Below are positions 43,735 to 56,204 of a stretch of DNA of 64,000 nt, one piece after another. Below the pieces are notes generated by a model. The model saw only the letters and a program-made list of their open reading frames with translations. It did no database searches and was not told where the DNA came from. The DNA is taken from assembly GCF_947179515.1 (NCBI RefSeq), contig NC_067472.1, positions 104,801,506 through 104,865,505 on the forward strand. Reading direction: 5' to 3'. This DNA is from Apodemus sylvaticus. Lineage: Eukaryota > Chordata > Mammalia > Rodentia > Muridae. The translations under genes were made by a program, and so were the position numbers. Position 1 is the stretch's first letter; each line of letters starts with the position of its first letter.

Positions 43735-43812
43735 TTCATTGCTGGGGATCAAATCCAGAGCCTTGTGCTTGTTAGGCAAGTGCTCTATCACTGAACTGTG
43801 TCTCCAGCCATA
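43735..43812 (-). mobile_element. ID/B4-type SINE fragment
   Basis: GCTGGGGATCAAATCCAGAG CCTTGTGCTTGTTAGGCAAG ... CACTGAACTGTGTCTCCAGC, preceded by a (TTTTG)n tail. Confidence 0.75.
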
Positions 43813-44214
43813 GTCTTGAGTTCTTTAACATCAAGGGTCATGGTACTTTCTAAGACTTTCTTCTCTGGGGCAGTAGAAAAATCTTCAAGTCAGTGCTGAT
43901 CCCAGAAAAGTGACTGTATCAAGGCCACAGGGCACTTCATCTGATCCACAATCTCTGGAGATAACTCTCTACTCAACACTCCTGTCTATCCACAGTATCC
44001 TGTGTCTCAGGAGGCCAACCTTAGAGGCTTTCATGCCAGCCTCCACTTGGGTTGGTTGGAACAATGAGGGGACTTGTGGATCAGAGCAGAGAAGTGTTGT
44101 CATGTTTTCCCACTGCTCCCTGTTGGATCACCATCCCACTGGGTGGTACTACCTCTTCCTAGGTTCAGCAATAGTATTACTGAGCCCTTCCAGGCCTGAG
44201 GTAAGAGTTTCCAC

Positions 44215-44735
44215 AGTTGCTTAAAAGGAGGCTCCAAGGTTTGACACTATTACTGATGCTTATAGACAGGAGCCTAACATGGCTGTCCTCCGAGAGGCCC
44301 AACAAGCAGCTGACTGAGACAGACACAGAGATTTATACCCAACCAATGGACTGAAGTTGGGGACCCCTGTGGTTGAATTAGAGAAAGTTTGGAAGAACCT
44401 GAGGAGGAGGGTGAACCCAAAGGAAGACCAGCAGTCTCAACTAACCTGGACCCCTGAGATCTCTCAGATACTGAGCCAACAACTAGGCAGCATGCACTAG
44501 CAGGTACGGAACCCCCTAACCCCTGACACACAGACATATACAGCAGAGGACTGCCTGGTCTGGCCTCAGTGAGAGAAGACTCATCTAACCCTCAAGAGAT
44601 TTGAGACCCGAGGGAGTAGGGAGTCCTGGGGAGGGGGCATCTCTTAGAAATGGAGGAGGAGGAATGGGATGTGGAACTGTGGGAGGACAGAGGGAGAGGT
44701 AATGACTGGACTGTAAATATATATATATGGTTTCC
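44215..44735 (+). mobile_element. L1 3' UTR fragment
   Basis: GGCTGTCCTCCGAGAGGCCC ... CAGCTGACTGAGACAGACAC ... CTCAACTAACCTGGACCCCT ... GGACTGTAAATATATATATA: the rodent L1 3' UTR order. Confidence 0.82.
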
Positions 44736-44988
44736 ACTGTTGCTAGCCTCTAGATGACGACTTACCACCCTCTTGACTGTCCCTTTAACCTAAGCACACT
44801 TCAGTGTGCTTATTTCTTCACTGAAGCAGTGACACAAGATCCTCTGCCTGAGTCTGCCATTTAGATCAGCCACATCAAGACTTTCCTCAGAATGCTAAGC
44901 CAAGTGAGCAGGCCCGCCACCATTCCTACTTCGGGACAGTCATACAAAGGGCCAGCATTTCTAGGGAACCGCAGGGTCTGACTCTGGT

Positions 44989-45171
44989 TTATCTGTCACT
45001 TGAAAACCCTCTTGTGGGCAGAGTCAATGAGTTGGAGCACTGTGGCAAGGGGACAGCTGCTGATGTGACGCAAGGCACGGAACAAAACATGCCTCTAGGC
45101 GGAGCTTGGCCATTCACCTGCTCAAGCAACTGAGCAGGAAGCAGCAGGAAACCAAGGACCAGGAGCTTCAT
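44989..45171 (-). CDS. Unproven 60-residue signal-peptide-like frame
   Basis: The minus-strand frame starts MKLLVLGFLLLPAQLLEQ, a hydrophobic stretch like a secretory signal, and continues VNGQAPPRG with three cysteines to a TAA stop. CAG/GTGAATG right after LLEQ could be a splice donor, so it might instead be a first coding exon. The ATG context is weak (T at -3). No second exon or homologue is recognised. It may be chance. Confidence 0.15.
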   Translation of the reverse strand: MKLLVLGFLLLPAQLLEQVNGQAPPRGMFCSVPCVTSAAVPLPQCSNSLTLPTRGFSSDR

Positions 45172-45333
45172 GCAGGCTCTCCAGGGCCTGGCAGGGCCTG
45201 GCAGGAACCCTAGGGTGCTGGAAAAGTGGCAAGGGACACTCATATCAGAAGAAAGAGCAAAGGCTTGGCAGAAGGAAGCAGGACACTGAGGGGAAAGATA
45301 TGATGCTTCCCAATGCCACTTGGCTTTTCTCAA

Positions 45334-45538
45334 AGCATAGCCCCTGTGTTGTTTTTGTTTGTTTGTTTGTTTGTTTGTTTGTTTGTTTTTTCAAGACAGG
45401 GTTTCTCTGTGTAGCCCTGGCTGACCTGGAACTCACTTTGTAGACCAGATTGGCCTCGAACTCAGAAATCCGCCTGCCTCTGTCTCCCAAGTGCTGGGAT
45501 TACAGGCGTGTGCCACCACGCCCAGCATAGCCCTTGTG
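45334..45538 (-). mobile_element. B1 SINE with (TTTG)n tail and TSD
   Basis: Reverse B1 (45391-45523) with an approximately 40-nt (GTTT)n tail. AGCATAGCCCCTGTG (45334-45348) and AGCATAGCCCTTGTG (45524-45538) flank it with one mismatch. Confidence 0.93.
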
Positions 45539-45855
45539 ATGGTCTGTATATTTTCGGCCCATGGAGTGGCACTATTAGGTGTGTCCCTGTTGGAATAGGT
45601 GTGTCACTGTGGGTGTGGGCTTTTAAACCCTCATCCTAGCTGCCTGGAAGCTAGTATTCTGCTAGCAGTGTTAAGATGAAGATGTAAAACTTTCAGCTCC
45701 TCCTCCACCATGACTGCCTGGATGCTGCCATGTTGCCACCTTGATGATAGTGGACTGAAGCCTCTGAACCTGTAAGCCAGCTCCAATTAAACATTGTCTT
45801 TTATAAGAGTTGCCTTGGTCATGGTGTCTGTTCACAGCAGTAAAACCCTAAGACA
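45538..45855 (+). mobile_element. Murid interspersed repeat, family X copy 2
   Basis: GGTCTGTATATTTTCGGCCC ... CACTGTGGGTGTGGGCTTTT ... GATGATAGTGGACTGAAGCC ... GTCATGGTGTCTGTTCACAG, co-linear with 26554-26922. Confidence 0.75.
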
Positions 45856-45910
45856 GCCCTTCACAATACCCACCCTGGAATGGGACTCCTGGCTAGAGAC
45901 AGGCCTCCAA

Positions 45911-45949
45911 CACCCTCACAAGCTGTCCTTCACCCTCACAAGCTGTCCT
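45911..45949 (+). repeat. Short tandem duplication, 20-bp period
   Basis: CACCCTCACAAGCTGTCCT occurs at 45911-45929 and 45931-45949. Confidence 0.9.
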
Positions 45950-46259
45950 CCTCCCTCAAAGCTGGGCTGACAGTCACTCAGCCCCTTTTACTTCCCTTGC
46001 TAACCACACCTGCCCAGACCAAAGCCACAGGGGCGCCTGCATTTCAGTTTTCATTTCCTCTGCACCTTTGTGTGTTTCTTTTTCTCAACAGGGGTGGGAC
46101 CTGACACCCTCAGCTCTCTCAGCAAGGACTCTTTGCAGTTACTCCTGCCTGACCTCAACCACATACCCTGTCCTCTGTCTGCCTTCCTAGCTGCCTAGAC
46201 CAAGCTGTCTGCCCTTGGGCTCCTCTGCTTAAATGTACCCCATTTTTTCCCAAATTAAG

Positions 46260-46930
46260 TCCAATATTTTGGGGATTTTGTTTTTTTTTTTTTTTGTTAT
46301 TGTCCACAATTTTTTTCTAGAATTCATTTAAAATATCCCAGATAAATAACTTTTAATTCTGATTATCTTTCTTTTATTTATCCTGATTAATTTGAAAGCA
46401 ATATAACATGGAACTTTATAGTGCTAGCAACTATACACAGCTAATCAAATTATTCTTTTTTCATTTTATTTTGGATTTGTTTTGTGTTTTTTTTTTCCAA
46501 CAAGGACTCAAGTAGCCCAGGCTGGTTTCTAATTCACTGTGTAACCAAAAATGATCTTGAACTCCTAATCCTCCTGCATCTACCTCCCAAGTGTGTGTCT
46601 GGGATCATCACACCTGTATTTGAACTTTCCTTGAATATGGGAAGCCTATTCTTCAAATAGTTCTTGGTGGCATATTTCAAGTATCTTTTAGAATAAGGCA
46701 CCTGCTATAATCTAGCTACAACTTTTCAAGGACTACGAAAACTTCCACCTAAGAGCCAGGATTTTCCATTTATTTTGATTCTCTCTTAAAAGACTTGCTT
46801 GAAATTGGCAGATAATTTCCACATCTACAGGAAGAGAGGCAGTTTACAGGAGACATTTTAGAGTGCTCCTTCCTGCTCGCTCCACTACCCACTCTTCACT
46901 GTAAGCTTTTCCACGGGTGCCAGAGTGGCA
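46260..46930. other. Poly-T run, B1-like remnant and unique sequence
   Basis: T15 at about 46280-46296. A reverse B1-like remnant lies at 46490-46620 (AGTAGCCCAGGCTGGTTTCT). Nothing else is recognised. Confidence 0.5.
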
Positions 46931-47174
46931 GTTAAGGGCAAGCTTGTTGGTTGGCACCAGCCAGCCTAGACATCCTCACAAGTGCATTTGTTGCACTGAT
47001 CACACCAGATGCATCCATCATCCCACATTTGCCAGGCTGCCTTAGCAACTTCACACTTTTTAATAACTTCTGCATATGCTGTTCAGCACCTTTCTCCCTC
47101 TGCTCTGCAGGCTAAGCTCCATTTCCCCTTTAAATGCCTGTTCAAAGCCATCGTTATTAATCAACAAGTTGCCT

Positions 47175-47480
47175 ATAGCTGGGTGCTGCTGTCTGCCTTT
47201 GGATCCCAGCACTAACACAGAGGCAGGCAGATCTCTGAGTTTAAGGCTGGCCAGAGCTACATAGTGAAACGGTCTCAGAAACTAAAATAATAAGACTGCT
47301 TTGTTAGTTTTTTTTTTCTTACTGTGTTTTGTTCTGTTTTGAGACAAGGTCTCATTCTAAGGGCCACACTAGCCTGGAATTCACACTGCAGTCCAGGCTG
47401 GCTTCGCACTCACAGCCTGCCCTTTACCTGAGCCCTGTAGGTGCTAGGTTACAGGGTGAGCACCAGGCTTGTCAAAGCCA
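47175..47480. mobile_element. B1 (+) and B1 (-) fragments
   Basis: 47175-47285 forward (GCTGGGTGCTGCTGTCTGCC ... GAGCTACATAGTGAAACGGT) and 47325-47480 reverse (TTTTGAGACAAGGTCTCATT ... GTGCTAGGTTACAGGGTGAG). Confidence 0.65.
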
Positions 47481-48619
47481 CTGCTTCTGTGAGGGTATCC
47501 TCCTTTCCCTAACTCAGACTCTGTCCTCCCAGGTCCAACCTTGTTCAGATCTCAGTGACAGCACCAAGCTTCTCTTTGGCTGCATCCTCTTCTCAATTCC
47601 TCTTTTTTTTTCAAACTCAGGCCCCACCTGAGCGACTGATTAGCTATGTGACCTTAGGCAAGTCACTGCACCATCCCTGGACGTCCCCCTAAAAGGACCC
47701 CTTCCCGGTTCACACATGAAAAACCTGATTATCCCATCTCCCCCTAACCATCCTCCACAATGCTGAGTCCACTGCCAGCAAGGGGCCAGACTCCTTATAA
47801 ACAAATTGCCTCTTGTATCCCCATTGCCCCCCACTATTCCAGAAATCCTTATTTCAGGGGTGAACTTAGCCATTTCTTAAAATAGAAGTGCCTGAGCTCA
47901 GCGAAGCATTGCGATTTGCCTGTCATGAACATATTTCAAAGCTTTTTCCTTTATCTTCCTCCTGAATCCTTGAGCCAGCCTACTTGCCAAAGATAGCCCC
48001 TGACCAGGACTGAGACCAGACTGCAAGCCTACACCAGGCCTTCTTCTCACCTGTTGCTGCCCCATGAACTTTCAGAGCCAAAGCTGCAGATACCCGACAG
48101 TTTCACTTCCCTCCTGGCTGCAGAGACTACGAATGAGCAATTGTGAGAGCTCAGGCACTTCCGTTTCACTCTGAACCAGGCTTCCTTTCCACCTCTTCTC
48201 TAGGCAGCAAGCAAGCTGTGGGCCTCTGCGCGTGCCAGCTCCCAGATGGTCTGGTTCCTCCTGGAGGCTCAGGCCAGTCAGCATCAGTTCTGGGCTCCCT
48301 GAGGACAAGAGAAAGCCTTGTGTGCTTGAGGCAAGAAGCCTATTTGCCTCCATCTCTGGAGAGTCGGGTCTTGACCTTGATGAAACTTTGGTTCACCTGT
48401 ATAGTTGAGGACAGCCAAACACGCAGAAAAATCATGAGCCCCTAGTCCTGATGGAACCTGTTCATTTTAAAGATGGAGAGACCCTGGCTTAGAAAGGGAT
48501 TGGCTCAGGTGGGAAAGCAGTGATGTTCCCTGGCCATTTATAGGGACGCCTAGTCTTAAATACATGATCTCAAACAATGATTCTCTAAAAGTGCTTTTGC
48601 ATACATTAGGAGACACACA

Positions 48620-48693
<74 letters not shown>

Positions 48694-49340
48694 GTGATCT
48701 TGTTGTCTCTATAATGCTGGAGTTAATCCTGGGGTCTCACAGATGCTCAGCAATGTTAAAGTAGCTCCTGCTCTCTACCACCAAGATGCACTGGCCAAAA
48801 GTTTTTATTGTTTTTGGACAGAGTTTCACTATTTTTGCAGACTGGTCTCAAACTCATGGGCTCACACTATGTGATTCCATGGGCACATGCACAGCAGAAT
48901 TGTTTTATTTTTCTAGTTACCTTTTACCAGGGAGGCAGGAGCCTTTTTTCTGCTGCCCTGATGCACGCCAACCTGCATCCCTGCAGCAGCCCCATGACAC
49001 TGGCTTCCCGTTTAAACCAGTTAACTTTTAAAATGTTCTGAAACTGATGACCAAGGCTTAATCACAGACGCCAACAATGTAACCTAGCATGAGTGGATTC
49101 CCACCTAGGCTGAGGAGCATCTTTGGGATATCCAGAGGCCTTTTGTGCTTGGGGTCTGGGTTCTTCAGCAGAGAGGAGTCCAGACACAAGGACTACTTTT
49201 GACCAGTTCTTCTCACCAGGACACAGTTAATCCACCACACCTGTGAGATACCACTGGAAGGAAGATGATAGCTGGCTTCTCCGTTTCTCTAGCTCACTTT
49301 TCCCTCTAACATCATCCTTAAGGATAGGGAAGACATTAAA
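47480..49340. other. Upstream stretch, mostly unique
   Basis: A MIR-like piece at 47625-47690 (TGTGACCTTAGGCAAGTCAC) and another at 48455-48520, the CA/GA tract at 48612-48690, and a reverse B1-like scrap at 48820-48890. No exon recognised. Confidence 0.5.
48612..48690 (+). repeat. Composite (CA)n(GA)n microsatellite
   Basis: A CA run passes directly into a GA run. The junction suggests slippage-driven conversion of one motif to the other. Confidence 0.9.
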
Positions 49341-49349
49341 GATCAGGCA

Positions 49350-49435
49350 TCTCAACAGGGGATGTGACTCAGTTGACAGAGTACTTGCCTAACATGCACA
49401 AAGCTCTGGGTTCAATCCCCAACACTGAATAAAAG
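49350..49435 (+). mobile_element. ID-type SINE
   Basis: AGGGGATGTGACTCAGTTGA CAGAGTACTTGCCTAACATG ... CTGGGTTCAATCCCCAACAC. Confidence 0.75.
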
Positions 49436-49439
49436 AGGA

Positions 49440-49507
49440 AAGGATGTGTGTGCAATTTGTGATCTCAGTACTCTGGAGGTAGAATCAGGAGGATCAGAAG
49501 TCCAAGG

Positions 49508-49555
<48 letters not shown>

Positions 49556-49815
49556 AGGGGTACAGTTTTTAGGTTGTGCCTATAAGAGGCTACAAGATTT
49601 CCGTGAGCTCAAAGTCAGCCTGAGCTACATAATGAGTTCTAAACTAGTTTTGACTACAAAGTAAGACCCTGTCAAAAGAATTAAGTGGCACCCCCCCCCC
49701 CAGCACCTAGGAGGGAGTGGCAGGCTTATCTCTGTGAATTCCAGGCCAACCTGGTCTACATAGTGAGTTTCAAGACAGCCAGGACTACATAGTGAGGTCC
49801 TGTCTCAAAAAATGA
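49440..49815 (+). mobile_element. B1-like SINEs with internal (CA)n
   Basis: 49440-49680 is a B1-like element broken by (CA)22 at 49509-49552. 49695-49815 is a B1 (CACCTAGGAGGGAGTGGCAG ... GTGAGGTCCTGTCTCAAAA) beginning at a C10 run. Confidence 0.65.
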
Positions 49816-50194
49816 AACAAAATAAAATAAAACCCACAGAGGCACGTATAAGTGAGCTTTCTCGATGAAGCAGATGAGACCCATTCCTGGGATCTTGGAA
49901 CATTATTAAAGACACAAAGTGGAGAAGTGGGGGAGGGCAAGGAGTAAGTACCCCAGCTTGCCAGTTAATGCAACCCATTCTGATTCAGGAGGCCTGATTT
50001 CAACATAATTCTTTGCCTTTCCCTCAAGTTTTTATTAACTAACAATTTGCCTGGGTATTTTATCTATCTGTGTAGAGCGTAAGGTTGGTCCTAGAGCTAC
50101 CTGGCTTTCCTCTCCCCACACGATAGAGAACAGCAGCACGGAAAGATGGTGACTATCTAGTGTGGGCTGCAGCACCAGTGTAGAGCTCAGAAAA

Positions 50195-50580
50195 CAGCTT
50201 TGTGGAGTCAGTTCTGTTCTTCCACTTTCTTGTGGGCCCGGGGGATTGAACTTGGGTCCTCCGTTTTGTACCGCAGGTGCCTTTTCCTGGCTGAGCCATC
50301 ATGCCAGCCCCATGGAGGTCTTTCTGTAGGCGATGACCATGACGTAAGATATAACATCTCCTTTCAAATGCATCAAATAACTCATTTATTGGCCATGCTG
50401 GGGACCAAACACTAGGGCTTCCACATACTAGACAAGTGTTCTACCACTAAGCCATTGCATTTAACACTTCATTGTTTTGTTCTGCCTTACAATGATGCTT
50501 TTAGATTGTGGCTTAAACCTAGGAACTCTCAAACATGCCAGGCAAGTTTCCTACCACAGGGCTACATCCCCAGACCAGTT
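50195..50580 (-). mobile_element. Cluster of reversed ID/B3 SINE fragments
   Basis: 50210-50310 (GGATTGAACTTGGGTCCTCC ... TGGCTGAGCCATCATGCC), 50395-50460 (GGGGACCAAACACTAGGGCT ... TTCTACCACTAAGCC) and 50505-50575 (CTTAAACCTAGGAACTCTCA ... CCAGGCAAGTTTCC). Confidence 0.6.
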
Positions 50581-50599
50581 CTCCACTTTTTAAAATTAA

Positions 50600-50930
50600 T
50601 TGATTTATTAATTATGTTTTGAGTTAGAGTCTCACTATTTAGTCCTGGTGGGCCTGGTAATCACAATATAAATCAGTCTGTCCCCAAACTTGTAGAGATC
50701 TGCCGGCCTCTGTCTCCTTGAGCTGGAACTCAAATCATGAGCCACCACACCCAGCTTTTTTTTTTTAATGTTTTTGTTTTTGTTTCTGAAACATGGTCTT
50801 GCTCTGTAACACTGGCTGACCTGCTGTGTAGTCCAGGGTAACCTCAAACTCGACACACTCCTGCTTCCTCAGCCTCCCCAGGGCTGCGATTATAGATGTG
50901 TACTCATGCCTGGCTCATTTCTCCAACTTA
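50600..50930 (-). mobile_element. Two B1-like SINEs
   Basis: 50615-50755 (TTGAGTTAGAGTCTCACTAT ... CATGAGCCACCACACCC) and 50762-50925 (GAAACATGGTCTTGCTCTGT ... GCTGCGATTATAGATGTGTA). Confidence 0.65.
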
Positions 50931-52340
50931 GAAGTAACAGAACTGTAACTCCCCAAAGGCCAATGCCTTCCTTACTCGAGGCCACGTAGTGAATTAGGAG
51001 AGAGTGGTTGTTCACCCCTGGCATCCGGAGCTAGAGGCAAAATTGATATCATTTGTAGAACTAGGCTGGGGCAGAGGTGTTGCCGGGGAGGATGTTTAGA
51101 AACAAAAAGGAAAGACAAGCTAAGAATGGTAGAGCAGAATGCAATCAGGAGGGTGTGCCCTTCTCCCACACCAAGGAACAGAAGAGGACAGGAACTCCCG
51201 GCAGGGTGGGTGCCAGCTCATTGTCTCAGGATGGCAAAAACTGATGAAGGCACAATGTCAAGGCAGCTGACCCTGGGCTGGGAGGCAGAGTTTCTGTCTG
51301 CCGGTGTGGGCCTATCTGCTAATCTCCGCTCACCGATGTGACCTCTGGGCGGGATGCCTTTTAAGTGCCGTCCGTGGATTCAGGGCTCCTCTGCTCTCTC
51401 CTGTTAGAAGCTTCCGATTGATAAGCTGCGCAATCAGACCGGACTCAAAGCCCGGATCTCCAGGCACCATACAGAAGAGAGGCACCTGGGCAGTGGGGAG
51501 GGAGGGCCTTGGACAGATCTTTGGACATTAGGTTTCTCATCTTTCCCAAGAAAGACCTGGAGTCAGCAGTCTGTGGGGTCTGGCCTCCTTTGCTGTACCA
51601 GGGTAGGGAGGTGGGGCCGAGCTCCTGGTGGGCTGGTGGGTGGCAGGCAGAGGATGTGGCTTGACCCACCCTAGGCTGCCCATGGCTGCCTGGGCCATCC
51701 CATTACAGGCAGGGAAATCACAGACTCAGCGCTCAGACATCTGGGAGGCTCTGGGCAGCCTGGGTATTTTTAGAAGGCCAGACATGCCCAGAATCCTGGG
51801 CGTTGCTGAGCCAGAAAAGCGAGGAGGACTGCATAAAGCAAACCAAAAGAAGTGGCCTGCGCCCTGCTTTCTTCACTGAGATCAGTTGGCCTGGCTTTTC
51901 CCAAGCCCCCTGCTAGGCCTGCTGTATTCAAGCTTGTCCCCTTGATTTTCACAGGATCCTGCTTCCTTTGGGGCATTCAGGTGCAGAGCTATGCCATGGC
52001 CCAGGAGTACTTGCTCTCCCCCGATTGACTCGGGCAGCTAGTTGGTACCTCCTCTGGTCCAGATGAACTACTGGACCCCAGGGACATACAAATGAAAGGA
52101 GTTATCTTCCCGTTGTTTGTGGGTGATGGTGAAATAAAAATGCCAGTGTTCTGAAATCACCATGTGAGAAGGAAGTTGGGTCTGGAGGAACTCTCAGACT
52201 TCCACGAGAATCAGATAATAATCTAGAGAGGAAAATGCCAACTTCCAGCTGTGGGACAACCCCTGGGCGAAAACTGTGGAGTGATTACCAGTCCTTTTCA
52301 GACCCGGGCTTTTTTCTTTTATATTGTTTCTGAAACAGGA
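50930..52340. other. Upstream unique stretch
   Basis: GC-moderate unique DNA without a recognised repeat. Open frames of 60-85 codons on both strands (51126-51976) resemble no family I know and lack splice context. Confidence 0.45.
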
Positions 52341-52354
52341 CATTTCAGAGGTGG

Positions 52355-52505
52355 GGTAGCCAAGTGTAGTGGTACTTGCCTGTAATTTGAGCACCTAGGA
52401 GGCTGAAGCAGGAACGCCAAGTTTGAGGCTAGCCTGAGCTACAGAGTTAATTGAAGGTAAACCTAAGCAATGTAATGAGACCCTGTCTCAAAAAAGGCAT
52501 CAAGA
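52355..52505 (+). mobile_element. Old B1-like SINE
   Basis: AGCCAAGTGTAGTGGTACTT ... GAGGCTAGCCTGAGCTACAG ... GAGACCCTGTCTCAAAAA. Confidence 0.65.
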
Positions 52506-53214
52506 GACAGGGGAAGGGAGCAAAGAGTGTGATAAAGGGTAACGAGACCCCTTTCAGCGCTTATCTACCAGAAACCACGCCTAATTTGCATTGGTAATGG
52601 TTGTCCCTGAACCCTTCCCCTAATGCTGTCTCCACAAACTTCTCCAGGTAAGTTCACTCCACCACATTACATGCAAGAACCCAAGTCTTACAAGGGGCTT
52701 CTCTCTAGCCCAGGTAGACCCTGAGCTATCTGGAATCCGCATGGCCTCGTGTAGTCGAAAGTACAGGATGGATGATCCCAGGCTTGGACATCAAAGGGAA
52801 AGGACTGGGGTGGGCAAAGGGCAGGCACACATCCCCACCCCACCCCCGCCACAGTTCTGTAGCACAACTGCATCTTCAGTTTAGAACTGGACTGTCCTTG
52901 GGTCTCTTCTCTGTCCTTCCTACCTAGGATTTTTCCAATGTCTCACTAGCTAAAGTTTCCTGCCTTATAGGTGATATCTATGACTTTTCTACTGAAATTA
53001 TTAGATTTCCTACTTGTACTATAATGAAAACCTAAGCAAATTAATCAAACACTCTGGCTAAATGCAGAGTGTCTCACCAAGAAGGTACTTCTTTGTCAAA
53101 ACCCATGTCCAGCCTTATCCACAAGCTGGGGCCATCTCCTAAGGGTACTGACTGCCTGACAGCATCTCACATTGAAACTTATCAAGTTTGAGACTTCCTG
53201 CTGTAGGCAAAGCG

Positions 53215-53340
53215 ATTGCTTCTTCCCTGCAAGGTCCTGCTATGAGGTCTTTTCCCAACTCACTGAGCAACTTGTGAGTCTCTCCATCTGGGTCTGAGAT
53301 TCTTCACCGTAAAATAGAAAATTGAGTTAAGACAAAACCT
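53215..53340 (+). mobile_element. MIR fragment
   Basis: ACTCACTGAGCAACTTGTGA GTCTCTCCATCTGGG ... CGTAAAATAGAAAATTGAG. Confidence 0.5.
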
Positions 53341-53897
53341 ACAGCTCCTTCTGGTTCCGACACACTAGGATTTCACATTGCAATTGAGTCATTTACTCCC
53401 TGGGTTCCCTGACTGACCTGGGTGCTTCATGGGAGACTAAAGGCAGAAAGTGGTATCTCCAGGAGGGCAGGTATCTGTGGGTGTAAAGGAAACAGCCAAA
53501 GAAGGTTACGATCACCCGGAGGACAGCCGCTGAGCTGGGCATTGTGAGACCCAGCCCCAGCTGCTCAGGGTGCAGCTCGGCATCCTAAGGTCCTGGGAGG
53601 ACAGAGCCCAGCGATGCCCTCTGAGGTATCCTGATGAAACATTCAACACCAACTCAACCCTGGCAAGGACTCAAGACCACTCTCCCTGTTTCCATCCATC
53701 CTGATTAACACTGGGTGCTCACGGCTCAGGAGACTGGCAGTGCCAGGCCTACCTCCTTCCCAGCATTCTTCACGCCCACCCTGGGGTCCACCTGATGCCC
53801 AAAGGTGGCCTAGACTTTAAATTAAGAATGCCTCTGTTGAGAAGCTCTCCCAGATCCCCCATCCTAAGCAGGGTGAGGCCCTTTACTCAATTGACAG

Positions 53898-53933
<36 letters not shown>

Positions 53934-54003
53934 CCTCCCTCCCTCCTTCCCTCCCTCCCTCCCTCCTTCCTTCCCTTCCTCCCTCCCTTCCTTCCTTTCT
54001 TTT
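53898..54003 (+). repeat. 106-nt homopyrimidine tract
   Basis: (CT)n followed by (CCCT)n and CCTT variants, joined to a reversed L1 3' end on the right. It is probably the expanded tail of that L1. Confidence 0.93.
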
Positions 54004-54185
54004 ATATTGGTTATTTATTTGCATTTCAAATGTTATCACCCTTCCTGGTTTCCCCTTTGCAAACCCCCTATCCCATCCCCGTTACCCCTGCTTCTTTGAG
54101 GTTGCTCCCCCACCCACCCTCCCTTTCATGAGCTTGGCCTGTCCTTCCACTGAGCCACTGCCACTGTGTCCCGACCACCCGTTCT
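54004..54185 (-). mobile_element. L1 3' end, short, reversed
   Basis: TTATTTATTTGCATTTCAAA TGTTATCACCCTTCCTGG ... TCATGAGCTTGGCCTGTCCT: reverse complement of a rodent L1 3' terminus. Confidence 0.82.
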
Positions 54186-54189
54186 CTCC

Positions 54190-55195
54190 CTGGACTTATT
54201 AATGTCCTTGCTAGAGTGTGTACAGAGAATACTCTTGAACTTTAATTGAACAAATCCGTAAAATCAGTCCTGTTTGGAGCACAGCCTCCATTCAGGTTCG
54301 CTAGCATTAACTCTGGCCCTCAGGCCTTTTCCATCTGACCTGCTGGAGAAGAAACTTGCTGTTTGCCTTTGGGGTTGGATATGGAGTTCTATTAACTCTC
54401 TTTCTCTCTTTGGGAAAGTTTGAAGCTCTGTTGCTTGGCCAGGGGATTTCAAGCCTGGAAGAGCACCGGAGATAGGAGGAAGTTTCTCTCTTCCCAGAGC
54501 CTCCAGACCTCGGATCCCTCCAACCTCAATATTCACCAGAGCCTGCAGAAAGCTTTGCCTCCGTGTGACAGTTTGCTGGCCAGATAAACTAATCTGGGAA
54601 CCTTATGTTCTGGCCTGTCAATTATCTTGTTATTCTGTCCCTTAAAAGGTCTCCTGAGGACACATGCTGGGGGCAGTGATCATAATATTGAGTACGAGGT
54701 CAGGCTAGGATGTGCATAGAGTGTAGAGAAATGCTTTGGGTTAGGTGACTGTCCCCACCAAACCTAGGAGGAGGTGTCTTCATTTTCATCTATGTATGTG
54801 TAGAACCATCCTAGCTTTCAGACCTGTCTCCACCTTAACCCAGTTGATGAAGCTTCAAAACAAAGAACTCATAGGTTGTTTCCTTCTGGAGATACTCTGT
54901 CCAGTCTAACATGGCTTGCTTCCAGGACAGAGGTGGCCTCAGTTTCTCCATCCGTACACTAAAGTGAAGACTCTAATGCCTGGGAACCTCTGGTCAGGAC
55001 CACCTTTGGCAGGATGAAATGGAAGAGGCTGTCCCTGTGTGGGGGTACCAGGCACAACATACTTCCCACACTGTCTTATCTCATAGCCATAGATCAAGAG
55101 TAAACCCTTTGCCCACAGAGGCTGATGGAACCGAAAACAGGCTCCCTCTGCTCACCCCATCAGCTGCCAAATCTCTGCAAAAAGTGCCTCAGTAT
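54190..55195. other. Upstream stretch, no clear feature
   Basis: Unique-looking. A 90-codon minus frame at 54264-54536 resembles no known family. Confidence 0.45.
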
Positions 55196-55459
55196 TTTGT
55201 ATGTGGTATAATACATATGACATAAGATTGAACATTTTAAATACCGAATTTATGGCCATTGCGCATATTGACAATGTTATATAACTGTCACCACGATCCA
55301 TTTCCAAACAGAGACTCTGTAATCATTAACTAGGGACTCCCTGTCTCCTTTCCTAGTCCCTGATATCCTCTTATTGTACTTTTTATCTTGATGATTTGCC
55401 TGTTGTAAGTACCTCATTGTCAAAGGAGGAAATCAACATTTAATTTAAAGATCCTATTA

Positions 55460-55870
55460 AGACATGCCTATAATCCCATTTCTTACAAAGCAGAGGCAAG
55501 AAGACTGCTATCTAAGCTACAGAATAAATTTCCAAGCTAGCCTGGCTACAGTGAGACCTTATCCAAATAAATAAGTAAATAAGTGCCCTGTAGAGCCGGC
55601 CTGTAATCCTAGTGATTCTAGAAATGCAGAGTTAGCTACAAAACAACTTTGGGTAATTTAGTGAGACTCTTCTCAAAATAAAAAGTAAGAATAAGACTGG
55701 TGTAGCACAATGGTGGAACATGTCCTAGAAAATGCGGATGCTCCCTTTGGAGCCTAATAAGGCCGAATAAAACCTACACAGGGAGGCATGGCGACTTGTA
55801 CTGAGAGACCTGGCACTCTCAGGGTGGAAGCAAGGGGTCAGAAGTTTAAGGCCAACCTGGGACACAGGAA
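55460..55870 (+). mobile_element. B1-like and B4 SINEs within the L1M
   Basis: 55460-55570 B1-like (CATGCCTATAATCCCATTTC), 55582-55760 B4 (CGGCCTGTAATCCTAGTGAT ... GTAGCACAATGGTGGAACAT) and 55785-55870 B1-like. Confidence 0.6.
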
Positions 55871-56204
55871 TTAATTAATTAATTAGTTGAAAGTTAAAAT
55901 AATAGTTGGTTCTTGTTGATTCTAGAGTCAGGCAGCACTTTACAAAATGTTCCAATGAGTCCAGCAAATGAGGTTGGTTTTATAGACAAAAAAGGCTGAG
56001 AGGAGGCAAAACCAAGAAAAGACTGTTAACGCTCCTTGAAGAAATTGGTTACCATTTGGTAAGTGCAGGTTCCTCATTTGTTGTATAAACAAGCAGAAAG
56101 TCACATAAACAGCTTAGTTTCAGCTTTGGTGACTAAGACTTTAGCATAAGTGACTCCATTCCATAGTCTTTTGGAGCCTAGCACAGAAACTTAGTTTGTT
56201 TTTT

